Positions 1-8,736 are shown, counted from the first letter of the stretch. The stretch is DNA of 35,847 bases from Sphingosinicella sp. CPCC 101087 (GCF_004151485.1 NZ_SBFF01000018.1:1-35847), one strand, 5' to 3'. A program made the numbers and translations. The notes: generated from the letters alone by a model not told the origin.

Positions 1-590
1 GGGTGATGAAGCGGGCCAAGCACGGCACGCGGGTGATCTACGTGCCGGGCAATCACGACGAGATGTTCCGGCAGTTTGCGGGCCTGAACTTCGGCGGGGT
101 CGAGATTCGCCGCAAGGCGATCCACACCACCGCCGACGGGCGCCGGCTCCTGGTCCTGCACGGCGATGAGTTCGACACGATCGTGCTGGCGCACCGCTGG
201 CTCGCCTTCCTCGGCGACAATGCCTACGAGCTGCTGATGCGCCTGAACCTGGTGGTGAACGCCGTTCGCCGCTGGTTCGACCTGCCTTACTGGTCGCTGT
301 CCAAGCATGCCAAGAAGAAGGTCAAGAATGCGGTGGAGTTCATCTCCCGGTTCGAGGAGGCGGTCGCCCATGAAGCCGCCCGCCTCAAGGTGGACGGCGT
401 CGTGTGCGGCCACATCCACACCGCCGAGGAAAGACGCTTCGACGACATCGTCTATTACAATGACGGCGACTGGGTCGAAGGCTGCACCGCTTTGGTCGAG
501 CACCAGGACGGCCGAATGGAGATCCTCCACTGGGCCGACGAAATCGCCGCAAGGAATGCTGTGGACGGCGAACGGCGCGTCGCCGCCTGA
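1..590 (+). CDS. LpxH-like metallophosphoesterase (UDP-2,3-diacylglucosamine diphosphatase family), 5' truncated
   Basis: This is the C-terminal ~195 residues of a calcineurin-like metallophosphoesterase; the reading frame is open to the left edge, so the N-terminal metal-binding motif lies outside the window. Visible motifs are GNHDE (bases ~48-62), HGDEFD (~160-177) and GHIHTAE near 409-429, the asparagine and histidine metal and phosphate ligands of the family. Relatives are usually annotated as UDP-2,3-diacylglucosamine diphosphatase, the lipid A step that yields lipid X, but many alphaproteobacteria use LpxI for that step. The true substrate may therefore be another nucleotide-sugar or phospholipid headgroup. 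The stop TGA overlaps the next ATG by one base (TGATG), so it is translationally coupled to the glycosyltransferase, which points to a shared role in envelope glycolipid metabolism. Family call firm, substrate uncertain. Confidence 0.88.
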   Translation, partial: VMKRAKHGTRVIYVPGNHDEMFRQFAGLNFGGVEIRRKAIHTTADGRRLLVLHGDEFDTIVLAHRWLAFLGDNAYELLMRLNLVVNAVRRWFDLPYWSLSKHAKKKVKNAVEFISRFEEAVAHEAARLKVDGVVCGHIHTAEERRFDDIVYYNDGDWVEGCTALVEHQDGRMEILHWADEIAARNAVDGERRVAA

Positions 591-1669
591 TGCGAATCGC
601 GCTGGTCACCGATGCGTGGGAGCCTCAGGTGAACGGCGTCGTGCGGACGCTTCGCGCCCTCAGCCGCGAACTGGAGCGAGCGGGCCATTCGATCGTGCGA
701 ATCTCGCCCGAAATGTTCCGGACGATTGCCTGCCCCACCTATTCCGAAATCCGTCTTGCGCTGCTCGCCGGCGCCGAAGTGGCGAGGCGCCTGCAGCTGT
801 TCAGGCCTGACGCCATTCACATCGCAACCGAAGGACCGCTCGGCCTGGCGGCACGCCGCTGGTGCATCCGTGGCGGCCATGCTTTCACCACCGCCTACCA
901 CACTCGCTTTCCGGAATATCTCGCCAGCCGAACGCACCTCCCGGCCACCCTGTTCTGGCCCTACATAAGGTGGTTCCACGCGCCCGCGGCGCGCATCATG
1001 ACCTCCACGCCCGCGGTCGCGGCGCAGCTCGCCGGCCACGGCCTCGACAGAACCCACCATTGGGGCAGGGGCGTCGACGTCGACAGCTTCCGGCCGGGCC
1101 TTCCAGCCCATCCGGCGATGGAGAAGCTGCCTCGGCCGATACAGCTTTATGTCGGGCGGGTCGCGATCGAGAAGAATCTGGAGGCCTTCCTCGGCTGCCG
1201 TCACCCGGGCTCCAAAGTCGTCGTGGGCGATGGTCCCGCGTTCGAGGCTCTGCGCAGGCGCTTCCCCTCCGCCCATTTTCTCGGTGCACTGGACGGCGCC
1301 GAACTGGCGAGCGCCTATGGCACCGCCGACGTGTTCGTCTTTCCGAGCCGGACAGACACGTTCGGCCTCGTCCTCGTCGAGGCGCTGGCTTGCGGCACGC
1401 CCGTCGCCGCTTTCCCGGTGCCGGGTCCGGCCGACATACTCAGCGACGAGGTTGCCTGCCTCGACGAGGATCTCGACGAAGCGATTGCCGGGGCGCTGAC
1501 CCGGGTCCGGTACAGATGCGACGAATATGCGGCCCGGTTCAGCTGGTCGGCAAGCGCGAGACAGTTCCTCGCCGGCCTCGAACCCCTGCCTTTACCCCCT
1601 CCCCGCCCTGCACAAGGCGGATTCGGACTGGGAAGGGAGCGAGAGGGGCTTCTTCGCTCGGGGAGCTGA
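590..1669 (+). CDS. GT4-family glycosyltransferase
   Basis: A 359-residue GT-B fold glycosyltransferase of the GT4 (group 1) type. The N-terminal acceptor lobe begins MRIALVTDAWEPQVNGV, with the typical glycine-containing loop. The C-terminal nucleotide-sugar lobe contains YVGRVAIEKNLEAF and SRTDTFGLVLVEALACG. The latter is the E-x7-E motif with Asp in place of the first Glu, as also seen in MgtA/SQD2-like glycolipid glucosyl- and mannosyltransferases. The start overlaps the stop of the metallophosphoesterase, indicating one operon. It probably transfers a sugar to a membrane lipid at the inner face of the cytoplasmic membrane; donor and acceptor cannot be read from sequence. The last ~28 residues (Pro, Gly and Arg rich, from about base 1588) do not look like family sequence and appear to be encoded by an intergenic-type C-rich/G-rich element. 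Confidence 0.9.
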   Translation: MRIALVTDAWEPQVNGVVRTLRALSRELERAGHSIVRISPEMFRTIACPTYSEIRLALLAGAEVARRLQLFRPDAIHIATEGPLGLAARRWCIRGGHAFTTAYHTRFPEYLASRTHLPATLFWPYIRWFHAPAARIMTSTPAVAAQLAGHGLDRTHHWGRGVDVDSFRPGLPAHPAMEKLPRPIQLYVGRVAIEKNLEAFLGCRHPGSKVVVGDGPAFEALRRRFPSAHFLGALDGAELASAYGTADVFVFPSRTDTFGLVLVEALACGTPVAAFPVPGPADILSDEVACLDEDLDEAIAGALTRVRYRCDEYAARFSWSASARQFLAGLEPLPLPPPRPAQGGFGLGREREGLLRSGS

Positions 1670-1693
1670 CGCGCCGCAGCGGCGGCAGTCGCG

Positions 1694-3124
1694 TCATCGG
1701 GCGGCGATCTGCGCCTCGCCGCTCTGCCAGCCGCCCCCGAGCGCGCGGAACAGGTCGACCTGGGCGGTGACGATCCGCGCCTCGCTGAGCGCGAGCGCCG
1801 CCTCGGCGTCGGCAAGGGTCCGTTCGGCGTCGAGCACCGCGAGCGAATCCGCCTGGCCCTCGCGAAGCCTCAGCCGCTCGAGTTCGGCGGCGCGCGAAGC
1901 CGCGTCGCGCGCATCGGCCAATGCGCCGCGGCGCTCGATCTCGTGCCGGTACGCGGAAAGCGCCGTCTCGGTCTCCTGCAGCGCCGTCAGCACCGCCCCG
2001 TCGAACGTGGCGAGCGCGGCCTCGGCCGAAGCTTCGCTCGCCGCGATCCGTGCCCGCACCGCCTCCTGATTGGGGAAGGACCAGTCGATCAGCGGCCCCA
2101 GCAGCCAGCGCAGCGGCCCGCCGGTGAACAGATCGCCGATCGACGGGCCGGTTGCGCCGATCGATCCGCCGAGGGTGATCCGCGGATAGAGATCGGCGGT
2201 GGTGACTCCGATCCGCGCGGTCTCCGCCGCCAGCCGGCGCTCGGCTTCCCTGATGTCCGGGCGCCGGGCGAGCAGGGCACGGCCGTCGCCGACCGGAATC
2301 GGGCGGTCGAGCCGAAGCACGGTCCGGCGCGCACCCGCCGACGGGGGCAAGTCGGCGGGCGCGCGGCCGGTGAGCGCGGCGAGGCGGAACAGGGCGCCGT
2401 CGCGCTCGGCTCGAAGCGGGGGAAGGGCGGCACGCTGCTGGTCCCGCAGGGTGGCGACGCGGGCGACGTCCAGGCGCGTGCCGCGGCCCGCTTCGAAGCG
2501 TCGGGTGGTGATGAAGAGGGTCCGCTCGATCAGAGCGAGGCTGCGCTCGGCGACGGCGAGCCGCTCGGCCGCCGCGGCCGCGTCGGCATAGGCCCGCGCC
2601 GTCTCGGCGGCGACGGCGACCCGCACCGCGTCGCGCACCGCCGCCGCGGCGTCGGCGTCGGCCCGGCTCGCTTCGATTCCGCGCGAGACGCGGCCGAACA
2701 GGTCGAGTTCCCAGGCGACGTCGAGCCCCGCGTCGAAGCGCCAGTCCTCCCGGTCGGCGCCGGGCGCCACCTCGTCCTCGGGCACGCGGCCATAGGTCCC
2801 GCTCGCGCCGATGCCGGTCTGCGGCAGCCGCGCCGAGCGACTCTCGCGCAGCAGGGCGCGGGCGCGGGCCAGATTGGCGGCCGCGACGCGCAGGTCGGTG
2901 TTGCGCGCGAACGCGTCCTCGATCAGCCCGTCGAGCACCGGATCCTGGTAGAGGCGCCACCATCCGTCCTCCGGCTCTGCCGAGATGAAGGCGGGATGGT
3001 CGGCGCCGAGGAACGCGCCCGAAGCCGCGCTCGGCGTAGCCGGCGGCGCATGATCGGGACCGACGGTGCAGGCGGCCAGGGCGAGCAGGCTGGCGATCAG
3101 CGGGATGTGCAGGCGTGTCGTCAT
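1694..3124 (-). CDS. RND efflux outer-membrane channel lipoprotein (OprM/NodT family)
   Basis: A 476-residue outer-membrane factor of the TolC superfamily, NodT/OprM branch. It has a lipoprotein signal peptide with lipobox LAAC at residues 16-19, so Cys19 should be acylated. CTVGPDHAPP then follows, the characteristic mature start of this group. The body is rich in Ala, Arg and Glu with long helical stretches (AAANLARARALLRESRSARL, and a second copy in the C-terminal half), matching the two internal repeats that build the periplasmic alpha-barrel. It is the last gene of the efflux operon; its start lies 10 bases after the pump stop and is preceded by GAGGAAAAGAAG as ribosome binding site. It would form the exit duct of the tripartite pump. 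Export substrate unknown. Confidence 0.95.
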   Translation of the reverse strand: MTTRLHIPLIASLLALAACTVGPDHAPPATPSAASGAFLGADHPAFISAEPEDGWWRLYQDPVLDGLIEDAFARNTDLRVAAANLARARALLRESRSARLPQTGIGASGTYGRVPEDEVAPGADREDWRFDAGLDVAWELDLFGRVSRGIEASRADADAAAAVRDAVRVAVAAETARAYADAAAAAERLAVAERSLALIERTLFITTRRFEAGRGTRLDVARVATLRDQQRAALPPLRAERDGALFRLAALTGRAPADLPPSAGARRTVLRLDRPIPVGDGRALLARRPDIREAERRLAAETARIGVTTADLYPRITLGGSIGATGPSIGDLFTGGPLRWLLGPLIDWSFPNQEAVRARIAASEASAEAALATFDGAVLTALQETETALSAYRHEIERRGALADARDAASRAAELERLRLREGQADSLAVLDAERTLADAEAALALSEARIVTAQVDLFRALGGGWQSGEAQIAAR

Positions 3125-3134
3125 CTTCTTTTCC

Positions 3135-6100
3135 TCATTCCGCCGGCATCAGGGCCGGGTCGGCATCGCCCCGGCGTCGGGCGAGCCGATCGCGAAGCGT
3201 GCGGCAGGCGACGTAGAAAGTCGGCGTGAACACCAGTCCGAAGAAGGTCACGCCGATCATCCCGAAGAAGACCGCCGTGCCCAGCGCCTGACGCAGCTCC
3301 GCACCGGCGCCGGTCGTGAACAGCAGGGGCATGACGCCCAGGATGAAGGCGAAGCTGGTCATCAGGATCGGCCGCAGCCGCTTGCGAGCCGCCTCGACCG
3401 CCGCCTCGACCGGGCTCGCGCCCTTTTCTTCGGCCTGCTTGGCGAACTCGACGATCAGTATGGCGTTCTTGGCGGCAAGGCCGACCAGGACGACCAGGCC
3501 GATCTGGGTGAGGATGTTATTGTCCATCCCCCTCAGGTTCACGCCGGTCATGGCCGCGAGCAGCGTCATCGGCACGATCAGGATCACCGACAATGGGAGC
3601 ATCAGGCTTTCGAACTGGGCGGCCAGCACGAGGAAGACGAACACCACCGCCATCGCGAACACCAGGATCGCGACGTTGCCGGCCGCCTTCTGCTGAAAGG
3701 CGATGTCGGTCCATTCGGCGGTGAAGCCGGGCGGCAGTTCCTCGGCCAGCTGCTCCATGGCTTCCATGGACTGGCCGGTCGAGAAGCCGGGCGCCGTCTC
3801 GCCGTCCACCTCGACCGCGGGGAAGAGGTTGTAGCGCACGACGCGATAGGGCCCGGTGCGGTCCTCGAAGGTCGACACGGCGCCGATCGGCACCATCTGC
3901 CCCGAATCCGAGCGGGTCTCGAGCCGCCCGATATCGGCGAGGTCGTCGCGATGGGGTGCGTCGGCCTGGGCGGTCACTCGGAAGGTGCGCCCCAGCAGGT
4001 TGAAGTCGTTGACATAGGCGGAGCCGAGATAGACTCCGAGCGCCTCGAACACGCGCTGCGGCGGCACCCCGAGCATTTCCGCCTTCGTCCGGTCGATGTC
4101 CGCATAGATGCGCGGCGTGGCGGTGTTGAACAGGCTGAACACCTGGGCGAGGCCCGGAGTCTCGGCCGCCCGGCCGATCAGGCCGAACGCCGCCTGCTCG
4201 AGGGCGCGATAGCCCTGGGCGTTGCGGTCCTGGATCATCATCCGGAAGCCTCCGCCGGTGCCGATGCCCTGAATGACCGGCGGCGGGATGACGAACACCA
4301 TCGCCTCGTCGACGTCGGCGACCGTGGCGCGCATGTCAGCCATGATCGCCGCTTCCGAGCGGCCGGTCGCGGCGCGCTCGGCATAAGGATCGAAGGTCAG
4401 GAACGTCACCGCGGCGTTGGGCGCGTTGGTGAAGGTCGCGCCGTCGAAACCGGCGAACATCACCGCATCCGCGACTCCCTCGACTTCGAGCAGCCGCGCC
4501 GTGACCCGGCGCAGCACCTCGTCCGTCCGTTCCAGCGACGATCCGGGGGGCAGCTGGAAGGCGGCGACGGCATAGCTCTGGTCCTGCGCCGGGATGAAGC
4601 CCGCGGGCGTCGCCCAGAACAGGGCGAGCGTGGCCGCGACCAGCCCGCCATAGGTGACGAGCACTCGCCGTGGCCGGGCAAGCAGCTTCCGCGTGACCGA
4701 GGCATACCAGAGGCTGAGCCGCTCGAAGCCGGCGTTGAACCGCTCGCCGGCCCGGTGCAGTTTCCGCCGCCAGCCGGTCGCCGGCGCTTCGGCCGCCTTC
4801 GGGCGAAGCAGCAAGGCCGCGAGCGCCGGCGACAGGGTCAGCGACAGCAGGAGCGAGATGATCGTCGCCGACGAGATGGTGAGAGCGAACTGCCGGTAGA
4901 ACTCGCCGGTGATGCCGGTGAGGAAGAAGGTCGGGATGAACACGGCGCACAGCACCAGCACGATCGCGACGAGGGCCACCGACACCTCGTCCATCGACCG
5001 GTGCGCCGCCTCGCGTGGGGACAGGCCCTCCTCGAGGTTGCGTTCAACATTCTCGACGACCACGATCGCGTCGTCGACGACGATGCCGATCGACAGCAGC
5101 AGCCCGAACAGCGACAGCGTGTTGAGCGAATAGCCGAAGGCCTGCAGCACGGCGAAGGCGCCGATCAGCGAGACCGGGATCGCGACCAGGGGAATGATGG
5201 CGGCACGCCAGCTCTGCAGGAAGACGAGGATGACGATCACGACCAGGATGATCGCCTCGACGAACGTATCCTGCACCGCGCTGATCGACTCGCTGATGAA
5301 CTCGGTGGGGTTCCAGACGACCCGATGTTGCAGGCCCGGCGGGAAGTTGGCGGAGGCGGCCTCGAGCTCTCTCTTGACCCCCTCGGCCGTGGCGAGCGCG
5401 TTGGTGCCCGGCCGCTGCGTGATTCCCATGATCAGGGAATCCTGGCCGGACAGATAGGCGTTCAGCCCGTAATCCTCTGCCCCGAGCTCGACTCGGGCGA
5501 CGTCGGACAGGCGGGTGACCCGGCCTTGCGGATCGGTCTTCACCACGATGCGCGCGAACTGCTCGGGCGTCGTGAACCGGCCCTGCGCCTCGACGTTGAG
5601 CTGGAAGGCGGAACCGGTATCATAAGGTGGCTGGCCGACGGAGCCCGCCGCGACCTGGACGTTCTGTGCGCGCAGGGCGGCGACGATCTCTCCGGCGGTC
5701 AGGCCGAGCGACGAGGCGCGGCCCGGATCGATCCACACCCGCATCGCATAATCGCGGGCGCCGAACACCTGGACGTCCCCGACGCCCTCGACGCGGGCGA
5801 GCCGGTCCTTCAGCTGGGTCAGCGTGTAGTTGGAGATATAGGCGCGATCGAGCGAGTTGTCGGGCGACAGGATGTTCACCGCCATCAGCCAGGACGGCAG
5901 CGATTTGCGCACGACGACACCGGTGCGGCGCACTTCCTCGGGCAGCCGCGGCTCCGCGAGCGCGACCCGGTTCTGGACGAGCACCTGGGCGGTGTCGAGG
6001 TCGGTGCCGAGCTCGAAGGTGACGGTGATCGTCACGCGGCCGTCCCCGGTCGACTGGCTCGACATGTAGAGCATGTCGTCGACGCCGTTTATCTCCTGTT

Positions 6101-6302
6101 CGATCGGCGCGGCGACGGTGTCGGCGACGGTCTCGGCCGACGCGCCGGGATAGCTGGCGCTGACGGTGACCGTCGGCGGCACCACCTCCGGATATTGCGA
6201 GATCGGCAGGCCGAGATAGGCGAAGGCGCCGACCAGGGTGATGATCACGGCGATCACCGCCGCAAAGATCGGCCGCCGGATGAAGACGTGGCTGAGGCGC
6301 AT
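3135..6302 (-). CDS. RND multidrug efflux permease (HAE1 / AcrB-MexF family)
   Basis: A full-length 1055-residue inner-membrane proton/drug antiporter. It opens MRLSHVFIRRPIFAAVIAVI, a typical HAE1 first helix. The proton relay residues are present: the Asp-Asp pair at 410-411 in the fourth transmembrane helix (GIVVDDAIVVVEN) and the partner Lys at 945 (GLAAKNAILIVEF). Twelve hydrophobic helices in two repeats flank two large periplasmic loops (porter and docking domains). The sequence resembles the MexF/BepE-like branch. The gene sits between adaptor and outer-membrane channel (24 and 10 base gaps), so all three parts of the pump come from one transcript. The start has AGGGAATAGCG just upstream. 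It most likely expels amphipathic drugs, phenolics or solvents; specificity cannot be deduced. Confidence 0.97.
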   Translation of the reverse strand: MRLSHVFIRRPIFAAVIAVIITLVGAFAYLGLPISQYPEVVPPTVTVSASYPGASAETVADTVAAPIEQEINGVDDMLYMSSQSTGDGRVTITVTFELGTDLDTAQVLVQNRVALAEPRLPEEVRRTGVVVRKSLPSWLMAVNILSPDNSLDRAYISNYTLTQLKDRLARVEGVGDVQVFGARDYAMRVWIDPGRASSLGLTAGEIVAALRAQNVQVAAGSVGQPPYDTGSAFQLNVEAQGRFTTPEQFARIVVKTDPQGRVTRLSDVARVELGAEDYGLNAYLSGQDSLIMGITQRPGTNALATAEGVKRELEAASANFPPGLQHRVVWNPTEFISESISAVQDTFVEAIILVVIVILVFLQSWRAAIIPLVAIPVSLIGAFAVLQAFGYSLNTLSLFGLLLSIGIVVDDAIVVVENVERNLEEGLSPREAAHRSMDEVSVALVAIVLVLCAVFIPTFFLTGITGEFYRQFALTISSATIISLLLSLTLSPALAALLLRPKAAEAPATGWRRKLHRAGERFNAGFERLSLWYASVTRKLLARPRRVLVTYGGLVAATLALFWATPAGFIPAQDQSYAVAAFQLPPGSSLERTDEVLRRVTARLLEVEGVADAVMFAGFDGATFTNAPNAAVTFLTFDPYAERAATGRSEAAIMADMRATVADVDEAMVFVIPPPVIQGIGTGGGFRMMIQDRNAQGYRALEQAAFGLIGRAAETPGLAQVFSLFNTATPRIYADIDRTKAEMLGVPPQRVFEALGVYLGSAYVNDFNLLGRTFRVTAQADAPHRDDLADIGRLETRSDSGQMVPIGAVSTFEDRTGPYRVVRYNLFPAVEVDGETAPGFSTGQSMEAMEQLAEELPPGFTAEWTDIAFQQKAAGNVAILVFAMAVVFVFLVLAAQFESLMLPLSVILIVPMTLLAAMTGVNLRGMDNNILTQIGLVVLVGLAAKNAILIVEFAKQAEEKGASPVEAAVEAARKRLRPILMTSFAFILGVMPLLFTTGAGAELRQALGTAVFFGMIGVTFFGLVFTPTFYVACRTLRDRLARRRGDADPALMPAE

Positions 6303-6326
6303 CGCGCTATTCCCTGTTTTTCTGGT

Positions 6327-7625
6327 TCAACCGGCCAGCGTCGCGTGCGACGCGGCGGGGGCGGGTTGTGGAGTGCGGGCGGCGGCGTCCGCGGGCTCGG
6401 CCGGCGGGGCGATTCGCGTCCTGCGGACGTTCACCTGGCTTCCGGGCTGGGCATATTGGACGCCTTCGACGACCACCCGATCGTTTGGACTGAGCCCGGC
6501 GCGGATGCTGCGCAGGCTGCCGATCCGGGCGCCGATTTCGACGGGGCGTGCGGCAACGGTCCCGTCCGGCTGCACGACGAGCACGATCTTGCGCGCCTGG
6601 TCGGTCTGCACCGCTGCATCGGGGATCAGCAGCGCCGGGCGCGCCGAGCCTGAAGCGAGGCGCATCTCGCCGAACATTCCGGGCGTGAGGAAATGGCCGG
6701 GATTGTCGACCACAGCCCGTGCGCGCAACGTGCCCGATCCCGGATCGATCGCATTGTCGCTGAAATCGACTCGGCCGCGCCAGGCGTAATCCGCCTCGTC
6801 CTGCAGCCGGATCTCGACTTCCGTCGCCGCTTCGCCGCCGGCCTGGCGCTCGCGCATGGCCTTGAGGTGGAGCGCTTCGGAGCCGTCGAACGCGAAATGG
6901 ATCGGATCCAGCGACAGCACCGTCGTCAGCAGCGATTCGTTGGCGGCGACGATGTTGCCGGAATCGATCCGGCGGTCGGAGACGCGGCCGCTGATCGGTG
7001 CGCGGACCCGGGTGAATTCGAGGTCGAGCGCACGCTGGCGAACCACGGCCTGGGCAGCGGCGACCTGGGCGGTACGGGATCGCACGGCGGCGGCCAGCGA
7101 TTCGACCTCCTCTCGCGAAACCGCTTCGTCGTCGACCAGCCGCGCGGCGCGCGCATATTCGCTATTGGCGAGCGCCAGCGCCGACTGCGCTTCAGCGAGC
7201 CGGGCCTGGGCTTCCGTCAGAGCGGCGCGGAACGGCCGTTCGTCGATCGTGAAGAGCAACTGTCCGCGCCGAACCAGATCGCCGTCACGAAAGTGTACGC
7301 CGACCAGCTGGCCGGATACGCGCGGACGGATTTCTACCGCCTGGCTTGCCTCGAACCGGCCGGTGAAATCCTCATACTCGATGATGTCGCGCTGCAGTGG
7401 CGAGGCGACGGTGACGGTCGGCGGCGGCGCGGCGTCGGCTTGCGCCTCGCTGCCGCCGAACCAGCGATAGCCGGCGAAGGCGATCAGCAAGGCGGCGGCC
7501 AGCGCGATCAGCATGCCGCGGCGGCCGATGCGCCGACGCGGCGGATCGAGGGGCGGCGTCGGCGGATCGCCGGCATCGTCGGGGAAAGGCGCCGGTTGGC
7601 GGTCCTTGGGAAACGAGATGTACAT
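6327..7625 (-). CDS. RND efflux periplasmic adaptor subunit (membrane fusion protein)
   Basis: A 432-residue membrane fusion protein linking the RND pump to the outer-membrane channel. Reading from the start: a proline-rich cytoplasmic N-terminus, one membrane anchor at about 37-54, then the barrel-sandwich domain (VEIRPRVSGQLVGVHFRDGD). An alpha-helical hairpin (RAALTEAQARLAEAQSALA), the second lipoyl half (FTRVRAPISGRVSDRRIDSG), a beta-barrel (PGMFGEMRL) and the membrane-proximal domain follow. The frame stays open upstream to 8027, but the start at 7625 is chosen because AAAGGA precedes it and because the upstream stretch overlaps another gene in a different frame. The uncleaved anchor, rather than a lipobox, distinguishes it from AcrA. 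The C-terminal tail is Ala/Pro rich and likely disordered. Confidence 0.95.
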   Translation of the reverse strand: MYISFPKDRQPAPFPDDAGDPPTPPLDPPRRRIGRRGMLIALAAALLIAFAGYRWFGGSEAQADAAPPPTVTVASPLQRDIIEYEDFTGRFEASQAVEIRPRVSGQLVGVHFRDGDLVRRGQLLFTIDERPFRAALTEAQARLAEAQSALALANSEYARAARLVDDEAVSREEVESLAAAVRSRTAQVAAAQAVVRQRALDLEFTRVRAPISGRVSDRRIDSGNIVAANESLLTTVLSLDPIHFAFDGSEALHLKAMRERQAGGEAATEVEIRLQDEADYAWRGRVDFSDNAIDPGSGTLRARAVVDNPGHFLTPGMFGEMRLASGSARPALLIPDAAVQTDQARKIVLVVQPDGTVAARPVEIGARIGSLRSIRAGLSPNDRVVVEGVQYAQPGSQVNVRRTRIAPPAEPADAAARTPQPAPAASHATLAG

Positions 7626-7636
7626 GAGGATATCCT

Positions 7637-8002
7637 TTAGCGGGCGGATGCCGCGGCGCGGCGCTGGAGCGCGCGCGCCTGGAAACGGGTGAAGCCGGCA
7701 GCCAGGAAGCGCTTGATCTCCTCGCCGGGAAGCCGGCCGCCGGTGACCCTGACGAGCACGGCGAAGCGGCGCAGCGCCTCGAGCCGCGCGTCGGCGAACG
7801 GCGTCGGCCGCTCGATTCCGAACCACCGCTCGAAGAACCGGGTGAAGCGGGTCGGCGGGCCGATGCTGGCCACCGGATCGGCCTCGGCGAGGCTGATTAC
7901 CGTCAGTTCGAGCGGGTCGAAACTGGCTTCGGCGGTCAGTTCGGGCGATTCGGCAATGTCTGGAAGCGTGGGCGTCGGCCCGCCCTCGAAGCGGTAAGCC
8001 AT
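7637..8002 (-). CDS. Small protein of unknown function, first gene of the RND efflux operon
   Basis: A 121-residue soluble protein that I do not recognise. The start is well supported by AAGGAGG seven bases before the ATG. The N-terminal half is acidic (ELTAEASFDPLELTVISLAE). The C-terminal half is basic and helical, with aromatic residues (TRFTRFFERWFGIE) and the segment LPGEEIKRFLAAGFTRFQA. There is no signal peptide or membrane segment, so it is probably cytoplasmic. It lies 11 bases upstream of the adaptor and is the promoter-proximal gene of the efflux operon, facing the TetR repressor gene. Position suggests an accessory or regulatory role for the pump, but that is inference only. Coding status is supported by the ribosome binding site, codon bias and tight spacing. 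Confidence 0.8.
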   Translation of the reverse strand: MAYRFEGGPTPTLPDIAESPELTAEASFDPLELTVISLAEADPVASIGPPTRFTRFFERWFGIERPTPFADARLEALRRFAVLVRVTGGRLPGEEIKRFLAAGFTRFQARALQRRAAASAR

Positions 8003-8054
8003 TGATTTCCTCCTTGAACTCCGGCACTGAGGGGCCAAGTAGATTGTTACTGAC

Positions 8055-8081
8055 CGGTACGTGCTTTCGTGTTACGTACCG
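8055..8081. promoter_or_regulatory. Inverted repeat, probable TetR operator in the divergent promoter region
   Basis: CGGTACGT (8055-8062) and its exact complement ACGTACCG (8074-8081) are separated by 11 bases, centred near 8068. The 119 bases between the divergent start codons at 8002 and 8122 hold this element plus three GTTAC pentamers (8046-8050, 8071-8075, 8086-8090). TetR repressors bind such dyads as dimers and commonly repress both their own gene and a divergent efflux operon. The dyad is read directly from the sequence; the assignment to this TetR protein is inference. Confidence 0.65.
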
Positions 8082-8121
8082 TTCTGTTACATTTCGTCAA
8101 GAGCGAACGGAAAAAAAGTTG

Positions 8122-8736
8122 ATGAGGAAACTGATTGGCCTGGGAGCGTGCGGCGATCCCTGTGGAGCGCCGCGAAAGAATGCCGCCACGCGCATCTTCG
8201 AGACGGCGCGCGAACTATTCTATCAGCGCGGCGTCCGCGCCGTCGGCGTTGACGAGATCGTCTGTCAGGCTGGAGTCACCAAGCCCAGCCTCTACCGAAG
8301 CTTCGAATCGAAGGACGCTCTCGTCGCCGCCTGCCTGGAAAGCTACGCCGCGGAGGCCTCGGACGCGATGGACGCGCGAATCGTCGCGGCCGGCGATGAT
8401 CCTCGAGCTCAGCTGCGAGCCATAGTCGCCCATTATGCCGATCAGATGACCAGTCCCGGCTTTCGAGGTTGTCCGATGACCAATACCGCGGTCGAGTTTC
8501 CGGAAGAGGGCCATCCCGGTCGACCGGTGGTCGAGGATTGCAAGTCGAAGCTGCGTCAGCATGTCGTCGGCATCGCCCGCAAACTGTCGGCCGACGATCC
8601 CGAGATGCTCGCCGACGGTCTCATCCTCCTGATCGAGGGCGCCTATGCCACCCATCACGTCTTTGGCTCGCAAGGCCCGGCAAGCGCGCTCGTTCGCTCC
8701 GCAGACCGACTGATCGACGCGCACGTCCAGGGTTGA
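8122..8736 (+). CDS. TetR/AcrR family transcriptional repressor, probable regulator of the efflux operon
   Basis: A 204-residue TetR-type regulator. The N-terminal DNA-binding domain shows the family pattern: TRIFETARELFYQRGVRAVG, then the helix-turn-helix VDEIVCQAGVTKPSLYRSFE (~residues 43-62) and SKDALVAACLESY. The C-terminal part (from ~80) is the ligand-binding and dimerisation domain and includes GFRGCPMTNTAVEFPEEGHP, typical of the YezE/AcrR-like branch. The frame is open upstream to 8002, but the start at 8122 is chosen because it begins near the conserved domain and leaves room for the operator. The ribosome binding site there is weak. Cysteines at residues 10 and 14 sit before the helix-turn-helix and are unusual. 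Divergent orientation to the pump operon suggests local repression relieved by a pump substrate. Confidence 0.9.
   Translation: MRKLIGLGACGDPCGAPRKNAATRIFETARELFYQRGVRAVGVDEIVCQAGVTKPSLYRSFESKDALVAACLESYAAEASDAMDARIVAAGDDPRAQLRAIVAHYADQMTSPGFRGCPMTNTAVEFPEEGHPGRPVVEDCKSKLRQHVVGIARKLSADDPEMLADGLILLIEGAYATHHVFGSQGPASALVRSADRLIDAHVQG

Noticed and set aside
1539-2963. A 474-codon minus-strand frame overlapping the outer-membrane channel gene
   Set aside because: Arg/Ala-rich translation in another frame; the lipoprotein channel gene at 1694-3124 explains the coding signal.
3066-6653. A 1195-codon plus-strand frame opposite the RND pump
   Set aside because: His/Arg/Asp-rich low-complexity translation with no recognisable domain; the minus strand holds a full-length, motif-complete RND permease.
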